Shown: positions 8,173-16,140 of the stretch, one piece after another
How the letters are laid out: each line of letters starts with the position of its first letter
How positions within the stretch are numbered: position 1 is the stretch's first letter
Origin: Bacillus massiliigorillae
GTDB taxonomy: Bacteria; Bacillota; Bacilli; Bacillales; DSM-1321
Reading direction: 5' to 3'
NCBI RefSeq assembly: GCF_000380245.2
Contig: NZ_HG428741.1
Span: 105,459-145,943 of the forward strand
DNA: 40,485 nt
Position numbers and translations under genes: made by a program
The notes under the pieces: model-generated
What the model was told of the DNA's origin: nothing
The model's database searches: none
The model's input: the letters and a program-made list of their open reading frames with translations, nothing else

Positions 8173-9342
8173 TTATTTATCAACCGTTTTTCTACTTGAG
8201 CGGATTGGATAAAGTGCTTTTTCTAGCATTTGTGCATTCTTTTCAGTTATTTCAGCCTTACGTGGAATGGGTTCATACATATGTGTAGGATCATGCCATC
8301 TATTTGGAAGTGTAACAGGAGATTTAGATTGCCATTTTTCAATCCAATTGGTTGGAAGATCCCCTTTTATATTTGATAATTCAGTCATTTCTAACCAAAT
8401 TCTTGCCCAGGCTCGGGGAACTACTCGCCAAATATCGTAGCCTCCACCACCGACAGCAACCCAACGTCCGTTACAGTATTTGTGTGCAAGTTCATGTGCA
8501 AGTTTTGGAATGCGTTCGTATATATTCATAGTTGCAGATAAATGTGTGAGGGGGTCAAGGTAGTGAGCGTCTGCACCGTTTTGCGTCAAAATAATATCAG
8601 GTTTGAAAAATTCCACAATTTCTTTAAATGCTGTTTCATAGGCGTGAAGAAAGGATTCATCTTCTGTAAAAGCATCGATTGGAATATTAAAAGAATAGCC
8701 ATATCCTTTTCCCTGTCCGCGTTCATTAATATTCCCTGTACCTGGAAATAAGTATCTCCCTGTTTCATGAATAGAGAATGTACAAGCTTGATCATCATCA
8801 TAGAAGGACCACTGTACTCCATCACCGTGATGTGCATCTGTATCTACATAGAGAACTCTGGCATTATAATGTTTTTGTAAATATTTAATAGCAATAGAAT
8901 TGTCGTTATATACGCAAAATCCTGAAGCTTTACCTCTAAAGCTGTGATGAAGACCACCACCTAAGCTTAAGGCGTGTTCTGCTTTTCCGGTCATAACTGC
9001 ATCTACAGCAGCTAAAGTTCCACCAACCAACATCGCACTTGCTTCATGCATATTAGGGAAAGCGGGTGTATCTTCTGTACCTAGCCCATAGTTTTCAGCC
9101 CGTTCTTCAGACAATAATCCTTCACTAGCAAGTTTAACAGCGTCAACATAGTTGGGATCATGAATCAAGCAAAGTTCTTCATCTGTTGCTATACGAGGTT
9201 TTATGATATCTTCATCACTTATGGCATTACTCATTTGAAGTAAGTCTAATGTTAGTTTAAGTCGTAATTGATTGAAAGGATGATTATCATTAAATTTATA
9301 TTTTAACATTTCATCTGAATAAACGAAGACTGCTTTTTTCAT
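8173..9342 (-). CDS. acuC: AcuC, histone-deacetylase-family protein deacetylase
   Basis: 389 residues, the family's usual length. A zinc- or metal-dependent deacylase, it removes acetyl groups from lysines; in B. subtilis it reactivates acetyl-CoA synthetase that AcuA has acetylated. Visible class I/II HDAC motifs: LSLGGGLHHSF, FCVYNDNSIAIKYLQ, VDTDAHHGDGVQW (metal ligands Asp and His), SIHETG, NGADAHYLDPL and VGGGGYD near the C-terminus. It is the last gene of acuABC and its ATG overlaps the acuB stop by four bases (ATGA), indicating translational coupling. acsA lies just beyond acuA, divergently. Confidence 0.95.
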   Translation of the reverse strand: MKKAVFVYSDEMLKYKFNDNHPFNQLRLKLTLDLLQMSNAISDEDIIKPRIATDEELCLIHDPNYVDAVKLASEGLLSEERAENYGLGTEDTPAFPNMHEASAMLVGGTLAAVDAVMTGKAEHALSLGGGLHHSFRGKASGFCVYNDNSIAIKYLQKHYNARVLYVDTDAHHGDGVQWSFYDDDQACTFSIHETGRYLFPGTGNINERGQGKGYGYSFNIPIDAFTEDESFLHAYETAFKEIVEFFKPDIILTQNGADAHYLDPLTHLSATMNIYERIPKLAHELAHKYCNGRWVAVGGGGYDIWRVVPRAWARIWLEMTELSNIKGDLPTNWIEKWQSKSPVTLPNRWHDPTHMYEPIPRKAEITEKNAQMLEKALYPIRSSRKTVDK

Positions 9343-9986
9343 GATATAAACTCCGGTTCCTTAGGCCAGAGGACAGTATATCCATGTCCTTTAAGACTTG
9401 AGACAACGGGAAGTGGGTTCATCGTTTGTACTCGTATAGCAAGGATTTTAAAATCCTTATCAGAGTGGTCAGGATAGACAAGAACACTTTGGATATTTAC
9501 TCTCTGTGCTTTGAAAATCGCTGATACATCACTTAGCATACCTGTTTTGTTAGGTACCCTCACTTGAATTTGGGAACCAGGTTGATTAGAACCGGTTAAT
9601 TCAACAAAAGTGTGGAGTAAATCAGTCTCTGAAATAATTCCAACTAGTTTTTTGTCAGTTAAAACAGGCATGCAGCCAATTTTATTCTCGTAAAATACAA
9701 CAGCCACATCTTCAACGAAATCAAGCGGGTGCCCCGTAATTAAATTTGTTTTCATAATAGAACGTAATGGTTTCTGAAGAATTTCCGTGTGTTCATTCGT
9801 TTGAAAAATGGATGGTGTTGCATCTCGAATGTCTTGGTTGGATACTAACCCAGTACAATGATATTGATCGTTCACGATAGGGATATGTCTAATTTTGTGT
9901 TCTCTCATAACTTCGATGGCTTTTTTTATGGAATCTTGCTCTGTTAAAGTAATAACATCTTGACTCATGATTTCTTCTAGTATCAA
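9339..9986 (-). CDS. acuB: AcuB, CBS-pair and ACT domain protein
   Basis: 215 residues. Two CBS motifs (about residues 1-60, SQDVITLTEQDSIKKAIEVM, and 75-135, ending GIISETDLLHTF) form a nucleotide-binding Bateman module. An ACT-like domain follows (about 143-210, VRVPNKTGMLSDVSAIFKAQ). The exact role is unproven; it always travels with acuA and acuC and is linked to acetoin/acetate use. The start is TTG (Met-Ile-Leu-Glu), well supported by AAGGAGG about eight bases upstream. About 95 bases separate it from acuA. Confidence 0.93.
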   Translation of the reverse strand: MILEEIMSQDVITLTEQDSIKKAIEVMREHKIRHIPIVNDQYHCTGLVSNQDIRDATPSIFQTNEHTEILQKPLRSIMKTNLITGHPLDFVEDVAVVFYENKIGCMPVLTDKKLVGIISETDLLHTFVELTGSNQPGSQIQVRVPNKTGMLSDVSAIFKAQRVNIQSVLVYPDHSDKDFKILAIRVQTMNPLPVVSSLKGHGYTVLWPKEPEFIS

Positions 9987-10055
9987 AAGAATAGCCTCCT
10001 TAAAATGAAGTTCTTAGTAAACTAGGTAACACATGAAGTAAAGTTATATATGAAT

Positions 10056-10085
10056 CTAGATTGACTGATTGCTAGTTCAATCTAG
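10056..10085 (-). promoter_or_regulatory. Intercistronic hairpin over the acuA stop codon
   Basis: Perfect 9-bp inverted repeat CTAGATTGA/TCAATCTAG with a 12-base loop. It includes the acuA stop codon and has no T tract on either side. It is more likely an RNA stability or processing element than a terminator. Confidence 0.5.
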
Positions 10086-10714
10086 TACATAAAGCGATTC
10101 ATAAAACGTAACTGGTCAAACTTTTCTACGGAATCAGCGTGCACCCTGGAACCAATGCGCGCCATTAAACAGTTAGCTGGATGTGAGCAGATCTCAGGAT
10201 CATCTGTGGCAAAATATTCAAGTCCACCAGCTTGCATCATTTTTTCCATAATTTTTCTATATTCCCATACATTCAGACCTGTACCTTTCAGGTCCCAATG
10301 CCAGTAATATTCTGTAGTAATGATAATATAGTCTTCCATTGCATCATCCATCATAGCAACGCGAAGCATGTTCTTTCCTACTCCACTGCCACGATAATCA
10401 GAAATAACTTCAATTGCCCCCAACTCTATTAAATCATCCATTTTACCTTCAGACCATCTTTCTAACTCATCTGGATATAAATAAGTTACATATCCAACGA
10501 TAACATTGTCTTTCCTTGCAACAATGATTCGTCCCTCAGGTAATTTGGCTATTTCAACGATTGCTTTATGTTGTTGTTGGGGAGGACGAAAAGCAACTAG
10601 ACCTTCATGGAATTCATATCTTTCTAGGTTTTCTGGTAACACGGGACCTTCAATCACAATAGTACCTTGCGCAGTTTCAAATTCTTTTGCGTTGTACGTT
10701 TTCCTGTGATCCAT
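10082..10714 (-). CDS. acuA: AcuA, GNAT protein acetyltransferase
   Basis: 210 residues. The enzyme acetylates the catalytic lysine of acetyl-CoA synthetase AcsA and so switches it off. The GNAT core is visible: VARKDNVIVGYVTYLYP, then ELGAIEVISDYRGSGVGKNML (about residues 97-117), where the RGSGVGK loop is the acetyl-CoA pyrophosphate binder. The length equals B. subtilis AcuA. It opens the acuABC operon and diverges from its target gene acsA, a conserved layout. Confidence 0.95.
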   Translation of the reverse strand: MDHRKTYNAKEFETAQGTIVIEGPVLPENLERYEFHEGLVAFRPPQQQHKAIVEIAKLPEGRIIVARKDNVIVGYVTYLYPDELERWSEGKMDDLIELGAIEVISDYRGSGVGKNMLRVAMMDDAMEDYIIITTEYYWHWDLKGTGLNVWEYRKIMEKMMQAGGLEYFATDDPEICSHPANCLMARIGSRVHADSVEKFDQLRFMNRFMY

Positions 10715-10867
10715 CCTTTCACCGCCTTATCAATTTCATCTTTCTAATTATTGCACAAAAAAATACAAAATAAAGAATTATTATTATATTTTGTGTGAAC
10801 ATTGGAAAAATGGATGATAAATGGAGGAAATGGTAGAAAAATACCATTTTGTTTATTTTTTTAAAAA

Positions 10868-10896
10868 TTGAGAATATATAATAAATAGTTTATAAT
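10868..10896 (+). promoter_or_regulatory. Sigma-A promoter of acsA
   Basis: TTGAGA (10868-10873), 17 bases, TATAAT (10891-10896). Transcription would start near 10903, leaving a short leader before the ATG at 10930. Confidence 0.75.
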
Positions 10897-10929
10897 ATAT
10901 TTGTAACTTGTAAAAAAGGGGATGGACAG

Positions 10930-12648
10930 ATGAAAGTGGAAGCGCTATCAGTAATTCAAGGGGATTTTAATTTACAGAGCTATGAAGAGATGTATAGGGA
11001 GTTTGATTGGGCACAGGTAGAAAAGAACTTCTCTTGGCATGAGACTGGACAAGTTAATATGGCCTATGAAGCAATTGACCGCCATGCAGAAGGTGTTAAA
11101 AAGAACCAAGTGGCCTTATATTACAGAAATGCAGACAGAAATGAAAAGTATACTTTTAAAGAAATGAAGGAACAATCGAATAAAGCTGGTAATGTATTAA
11201 AGAGTGTTACAGGTGTTGAAAAAGGTGATAGAGTATTTATCTTTATGCCTCGTTCTCCTGAATTATATTTTGCATTACTAGGTGCTGTTAAATTAGGAGC
11301 AATCGTTGGACCACTTTTCGAAGCTTTCATGGAAGGTGCAGTTCGAGATCGCTTAGAAGATAGTGAAGCGAAAACAATCATTACTACCCCAGAGTTATTA
11401 CCTAGAATTCCTGTTGATGAGCTTCCTGCTTTAAAGCATGTCTTAGTTATCGGTGAAAATGTTAGCGAAGCAGGTAAAGTAATTGACTACAATAAACATT
11501 TTCAAGTTGCGAGCAACAAATTAAATATTCAGTGGGTAGACCGTAATGATGGCTTATTATTACACTACACATCAGGATCAACTGGAAAGCCAAAAGGAGT
11601 ATTGCATGTACATAATGCTATGATCCAACATTATCAAACAGCAAAATGGGTATTGGATTTGAAAGAAAGTGATGTATATTGGTGTACTGCTGACCCAGGT
11701 TGGGTAACTGGTACTTCTTATGGCATATTTGGTCCATGGTTAAATGGAGTTTCTAATGTTGTAGTTGGTGGACGTTTTAAACCAGAAGCTTGGTATCAAA
11801 CAATTGAAGAGTACGGTGTAACAGTTTGGTATAGCGCTCCTACTTCATTTAGAATGTTGATGGGTGCTGGTGATGAAGTTGTTAAGAAGTTTGATTTAAG
11901 TACGTTACGTCATATTTTAAGTGTTGGTGAACCATTGAACCCTGAAGTGGTTCGTTGGGGAATGAAAGTATTCGATCTTCGTATCCATGATACTTGGTGG
12001 ATGACAGAGACAGGTGCTCAGTTAATCTGTAATTATCCTTGTATGGAAATTAAACCAGGTTCGATGGGCAAACCAATTCCAGGTGTTGTTGCTGCAATCG
12101 TTGATGACCAAGGAGTTGAGTTACCACCTTATAGAATGGGTAACTTGGCAATCAAAAAAGGTTGGCCATCTATGATGAACCAAATTTGGAATAATCCTGA
12201 GAAATATGAATCATATTTCATGCCTGGTGATTGGTATGTATCTGGCGATTCTGCTTATATGGATGAAGATGGCTATTTTTGGTTCCAAGGTCGAATTGAT
12301 GATGTAATTATGACGGCTGGTGAGCGTGTAGGTCCTTTTGAAGTAGAGAGTAAATTAGTAGAGCATCCAGCAATTGCAGAAGCTGGTGTAATCGGAAAGC
12401 CTGATCCTGTTCGTGGAGAAATTATTAAAGCATTCATTGCTTTACGTGATGGCTACGAAGCAAGTGATGAACTTATTGAAGAAATTCGTCTCTTTGTAAG
12501 AAATGGACTGGCTGCTCATGCTGCTCCTAGAGAGATTGAATTTAAAGATAAACTTCCAAAGACACGAAGCGGAAAAATCATGCGAAGAGTATTGAAAGCT
12601 TGGGAGCTTGATTTACCAACTGGAGATTTATCTACGCTTGAAGATTAA
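10930..12648 (+). CDS. acsA: Acetyl-CoA synthetase (AMP-forming)
   Basis: 572 residues, the exact length of B. subtilis AcsA. It activates acetate with ATP to acetyl-AMP and then acetyl-CoA. Visible motifs: P-loop YTSGSTGKPKG (213-223), DTWWMTETG, YVSGDSAYMDEDGYFWFQGRIDDVI, and PKTRSGKIMRR near the end, whose lysine is residue 549. That lysine is the one AcuA acetylates and AcuC restores in B. subtilis. An AAGGGG site precedes the ATG. A cre site lies at codons 3-7, downstream of the promoter, predicting CcpA repression by roadblock. A symmetric terminator follows. Confidence 0.97.
   Translation: MKVEALSVIQGDFNLQSYEEMYREFDWAQVEKNFSWHETGQVNMAYEAIDRHAEGVKKNQVALYYRNADRNEKYTFKEMKEQSNKAGNVLKSVTGVEKGDRVFIFMPRSPELYFALLGAVKLGAIVGPLFEAFMEGAVRDRLEDSEAKTIITTPELLPRIPVDELPALKHVLVIGENVSEAGKVIDYNKHFQVASNKLNIQWVDRNDGLLLHYTSGSTGKPKGVLHVHNAMIQHYQTAKWVLDLKESDVYWCTADPGWVTGTSYGIFGPWLNGVSNVVVGGRFKPEAWYQTIEEYGVTVWYSAPTSFRMLMGAGDEVVKKFDLSTLRHILSVGEPLNPEVVRWGMKVFDLRIHDTWWMTETGAQLICNYPCMEIKPGSMGKPIPGVVAAIVDDQGVELPPYRMGNLAIKKGWPSMMNQIWNNPEKYESYFMPGDWYVSGDSAYMDEDGYFWFQGRIDDVIMTAGERVGPFEVESKLVEHPAIAEAGVIGKPDPVRGEIIKAFIALRDGYEASDELIEEIRLFVRNGLAAHAAPREIEFKDKLPKTRSGKIMRRVLKAWELDLPTGDLSTLED
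10937..10950 (+). promoter_or_regulatory. cre operator (CcpA site) inside acsA
   Basis: TGGAAGCGCTATCA fits the cre consensus TGNAANCGNTNNCA at every fixed position. It lies about 34 bases after the predicted start of transcription. B. subtilis acsA is known to be CcpA-controlled through a cre in a similar downstream position. Confidence 0.8.
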
Positions 12649-12655
12649 TTGAAGT

Positions 12656-12695
12656 AAAAAAGAAGAGGTCGACATTGTCGACCTCTTCTTTTTTT
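12656..12695. terminator. Bidirectional terminator, acsA / PBP
   Basis: A stem of about 18 bp around an ATT loop (GAAGAGGTCGAC/GTCGACCTCTTC core) with A and T flanks. Its right arm overlaps the stop codon of the penicillin-binding protein gene. Confidence 0.9.
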
Positions 12696-15654
12696 AAGCT
12701 CCACCAGTTCCATTTTGTGTAGCTGGTGGAGTTGGTGGAGTTGGTGGTGTTTCAGGTTTTTCCTCCGGTTTTTGGTCCGGAGTTGTTGGTGGGTTCGGAT
12801 TCGGATTCGGATTCGGATCCGGCTTTGTTCCTGGGTTTGGATCCGGTTTCGTACCTGTACCAGGATTCGGGTTTGGTTTTGTACCAGTTCCCGGATTTGT
12901 ATCTGTACCTGGTTTTGAATCGGGTTTTGTCGAATCAGTAGTTGGTGGTGTCGTTTCTGTTTTTCCTCCACCTATTGTAACGACATTCGATGCAGGAGAC
13001 TCGTTACCAGCGATATCAACTGCTTTTACGATATAAGAACCTGCTCCTCCAGAGAAGGTTAGTGCTTGTCCAACTTTTATCGAAGCTACTTTTCTATTAT
13101 CCTTGTACACTCGATATCCAATAACATCGCCATCTCCATGGCCATTCCATGAAATCGTATTACCTGAAGCTGTAATCGATAAAGCATATGGTGCTCTTCC
13201 ATTGTCACTTAGCTGTTCAGCACCACTATTAGAACCACCTAAATCTATGCTATTGCTTATGAGCCAACGGCTACCAATTAATTTAACGAAATCAGGTGAT
13301 AGTATCGCTCCTGATTCAGTAAATTCAGCAGGAGTTGTTGGGAGTGCTAAATAGCGTTTACCTCCAATGACAACAAATTTTCCATTTGCTGTTGTAGCAT
13401 TTCCTAGTTTCGCAGAATAGTTGGATGGGAATAAATCAGAAGAGCTAATCCCCGCCGCAGCTAATAAATCACTTGGTAAATTATACATGGAAGCGTATGA
13501 GCGACTTCCGAAACCTCCAGGGCTTTGGAATCGTTTCTTAGTTCCAATTAATTCTTTGTCAACTTTATACAAGGCATTCATGTAATCTGCCCATAAATAT
13601 TGATTTCGTTTGCTGTAGCTTAAACCGCCACCAATGTCTAGTGACTTTTCTAAATCATAACCATTCCATACTCCAAGTGTAACGTTTGGATTCGAAGCTA
13701 CAAACCAGGCATCACTATAATGGTTACCTGTCCCGGTTTTACCAGCGAAGTCAGAATAGAAGTTTAAGCGTCCGCGTACTGATGCAGCTGTACCGCTATT
13801 AACGACGTCACGCATCATGTCGATTGTTAAGTAAGCTGTTGTTGGTGAAAATACCTTAACTGGCTCTGATTTATGTTGATAGACGATTTCACCTTTTTTT
13901 GTTTCAATCTTTTCAATCATATAAGCGTCGACGAATTGGCCATTATTAGCCAATGTAGCATAGGCATTTGTATTTTCTTCGACTGTTACCCCTTTGCCTA
14001 AAGAACCAATGGATGCAGCTGGATTCTCATAATCACCTGGTGTTAATGAAGTGAATCCCATTTTCTCAAGGAACTTAGCTGGTCGTTGATTAATGATATC
14101 CATATAGAACTGTGCGGCAGGTGTATTTTGTGAATATTTCAATGCTTTACGAGCACTTGTTAACCCACTATAGCCGCCTCCATAGTTTTTAGGTTGCCAA
14201 CCATGTATATTAATTGGACCATCTATAGCTAATGTACCAGGAGCTAACGTCCCTAGTTCTATTGCTGGTGCATAAACTAATAGAGGTTTCATCGTAGAGC
14301 CGTTTGAACGATAAGCGCCTGTCGCATGGTTAAGTTGCATACGATTGAAATCGCGTCCTCCAACAAAGCTTAATATTTTCCCTGTTTTGTTTTCAATTAA
14401 CATGGAACCTGTTTCAACAGGCATTGGAACTGTTTTTGTTTCTTTTGTTTCAGGATCAGTCACTTCTCTTTGTCTGGTAGGTCCATAATAAGAGAAATTC
14501 TTAGTCACATTATCCATAGCATCATACATATCTTTATTAATTGTAGTATGAATTTTATAACCGTTTTGACGAATAGCTTTATCTGCTTTCGCAACATATT
14601 TGTTACCTAGATTTTTGTCTTTTTTCAAATCCGCTTCTGTATATCCATCTTCTTTCGCTAGATGGGCTGAGAGGATTTGTATAGAACGCTGCTCAACCTC
14701 TGTTGTTAAGAATGGATATTTCTCAAATGCGGGTGGTAATGCGTTAGTGAAATCCTTTGTTACATCATAGTCAAGAGCTTCATTATATTCTTTCTCTGTT
14801 ATGAAACCACCGCTATACATTCTTGAAAGTACAATCTTCTGACGGTTCAATCCAGGCTCAAGATTTTCTTTTAGTTTACCTTGATTAGTAAACGGAGTAT
14901 ATCCAAATGGGCTTTGAGGTAAACCAGCTATATAAGCAGATTGTGCAAGGTTTAAATCCTTTGCATCAACACCAAAGATTCCTTCTGCTGCAGCTTGAAC
15001 ACCTGCAATGTTTCTACCTGAAGAGTTTCTTCCAAATGGAGAAATATTTAGGTAAGCTTCAAGAATATCATCTTTATCGAAGAATTTTTCAAGACGTAAA
15101 GCTAGTAAAATTTCATTAGCTTTTCTTTGAAATGAAACTTCATTTGTTAACACCTGTTGCTTAATAAGTTGCTGTGTTAATGTACTACCACCTGATTGAA
15201 CAGCTGAATTTGTCATTTCTTGAAAAACTGCACGGAAGACAGCTTTTGGCACGACACCATCGTGCTTATAAAAATACTCGTCCTCAGTTGCAATTACAGC
15301 ATTTCGTAAGTACTTCGACATTTCCTCTAAAGGAACTTCTTCACGCTCTAGGTCTGTACGAAGCTTTCCTAGATATACGTTATTTGCGAAGTATAGCTCT
15401 GATGTTTCTTCGTAGTTGTAAATGTCCTTCGACAATTCCTCTTTCGAACGAATAGGTTCATCCTTGACGAGGGAAGCGAAATAGCCTGCTCCGATACCGC
15501 CAGCAAAAGCTGCACCAATGCCACCCAAAATGATAAATAAAAGGATTAAGTTCCAAATTACATGATAAGTAATGCGAAAAGTTCGCTTTTTCTTTGGGTC
15601 TCGAAGCCTGTTGAAGAATTGTGATAGTGTATTCGGCTTTTTAGTTTCTTTCAT
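12694..15654 (-). CDS. Class A penicillin-binding protein (PBP1A/2A family)
   Basis: 986 residues. It polymerises and cross-links peptidoglycan. A basic cytoplasmic N-terminus and one membrane helix (about 33-55) come first. A GT51 glycosyltransferase follows, with TEDEYFYKHDG (catalytic Glu, 123-133) and SGGSTLTQQLIKQ. The transpeptidase has STMK (453-456), SQN (508-510) and KTGTG (639-643). Residues about 805-893 look like a fibronectin III-type fold. The last 92 residues are a Pro/Thr/Asn/Lys/Gly-rich tail containing a run of alternating Asn-Pro. GGGGGTT precedes the ATG. In DNA the tail is a hexanucleotide repeat that may vary in length between strains. Confidence 0.95.
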   Translation of the reverse strand: MKETKKPNTLSQFFNRLRDPKKKRTFRITYHVIWNLILLFIILGGIGAAFAGGIGAGYFASLVKDEPIRSKEELSKDIYNYEETSELYFANNVYLGKLRTDLEREEVPLEEMSKYLRNAVIATEDEYFYKHDGVVPKAVFRAVFQEMTNSAVQSGGSTLTQQLIKQQVLTNEVSFQRKANEILLALRLEKFFDKDDILEAYLNISPFGRNSSGRNIAGVQAAAEGIFGVDAKDLNLAQSAYIAGLPQSPFGYTPFTNQGKLKENLEPGLNRQKIVLSRMYSGGFITEKEYNEALDYDVTKDFTNALPPAFEKYPFLTTEVEQRSIQILSAHLAKEDGYTEADLKKDKNLGNKYVAKADKAIRQNGYKIHTTINKDMYDAMDNVTKNFSYYGPTRQREVTDPETKETKTVPMPVETGSMLIENKTGKILSFVGGRDFNRMQLNHATGAYRSNGSTMKPLLVYAPAIELGTLAPGTLAIDGPINIHGWQPKNYGGGYSGLTSARKALKYSQNTPAAQFYMDIINQRPAKFLEKMGFTSLTPGDYENPAASIGSLGKGVTVEENTNAYATLANNGQFVDAYMIEKIETKKGEIVYQHKSEPVKVFSPTTAYLTIDMMRDVVNSGTAASVRGRLNFYSDFAGKTGTGNHYSDAWFVASNPNVTLGVWNGYDLEKSLDIGGGLSYSKRNQYLWADYMNALYKVDKELIGTKKRFQSPGGFGSRSYASMYNLPSDLLAAAGISSSDLFPSNYSAKLGNATTANGKFVVIGGKRYLALPTTPAEFTESGAILSPDFVKLIGSRWLISNSIDLGGSNSGAEQLSDNGRAPYALSITASGNTISWNGHGDGDVIGYRVYKDNRKVASIKVGQALTFSGGAGSYIVKAVDIAGNESPASNVVTIGGGKTETTPPTTDSTKPDSKPGTDTNPGTGTKPNPNPGTGTKPDPNPGTKPDPNPNPNPNPPTTPDQKPEEKPETPPTPPTPPATQNGTGGA
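12794..12823. repeat. Hexanucleotide tandem repeat in PBP tail
   Basis: Four perfect TTCGGA units plus a degenerate fifth, encoding alternating Asn-Pro on the minus strand. The unit is six bases, so slippage keeps the frame. Confidence 0.85.
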
Positions 15655-15792
15655 TATTTTTAACCCCCTGAAATTCAGAATTTATTATATCATAATCCAC
15701 TAGGTAAATAGCGAAGGATTGAATTATTTTAATAAATTACTTCATGGTAAATGTCTATTCATGTTGCGGTTTATGTTTAAAGTGGGGGAACA

Positions 15793-15821
15793 TTGACTTT
15801 TGATTGGTGATATAATAGAAT
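15793..15821 (+). promoter_or_regulatory. Sigma-A promoter of tyrS
   Basis: TTGACT (15793-15798), 17 bases, TAGAAT (15816-15821). Predicted start near 15828, directly at the 5' end of the T-box leader. Confidence 0.75.
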
Positions 15822-15827
15822 ACAGGG

Positions 15828-16102
15828 AGATTTACGAATATGATTCATATAGTTGCGATGACAGGTGCTTAGTAGTGTGTTTATCACTGTATTTAGAGAG
15901 CCGGTGGTTGGTGAAAACCGGAACATATAAACGCATGAATTACTACCTCGAGCATTTGCTAGGAACGCTGTTTATACAGTCAGTAGTAGTGAACGGTTTA
16001 CGGAGCCGTTATTTTCTTTGAGTGGAGGATTGTCATTTGTAATCCTCAAGTTGGGTGGTACCGCGATTATTTCGCCCCTTCATATATTGAAGGGGCGTTT
16101 TT
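15828..16102 (+). ncRNA. T-box riboswitch (tyrosine) of tyrS
   Basis: Classical T-box leader. AGAGAGCCGGTGG and GGTGAAAACCGG mark the upper Stem I. The specifier region GAATTACTACC (15938-15948) contains two consecutive UAC tyrosine codons (15941-15946). The antiterminator core is GGGTGGTACCGCG (16053-16065). Its UGGU should pair with the ACCA end of uncharged tRNA-Tyr. The competing terminator is a 10-bp stem CGCCCCTTCA/TGAAGGGGCG (16073-16097) and five T. Uncharged tRNA-Tyr binding would prevent termination and allow tyrS expression. In-frame extensions of tyrS into this leader are not coding. Confidence 0.97.
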
Positions 16103-16140
16103 GTATTTTAAAAAAAGATTTTTCACAGGAGGTAAGCAGT

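Noticed and set aside
12645..12971. A 108-residue minus-strand frame rich in Arg-Ile and Gln repeats
   Set aside because: It is the PBP tail repeat read in another frame; the composition comes from the hexanucleotide repeat and there is no ribosome site.
15800..16140. Upstream small frame at 15800-16021 and an N-terminal extension of tyrS from 16018
   Set aside because: Both lie across T-box stems and the attenuator. The ATG at 16141 has a strong ribosome site and the normal family N-terminus.
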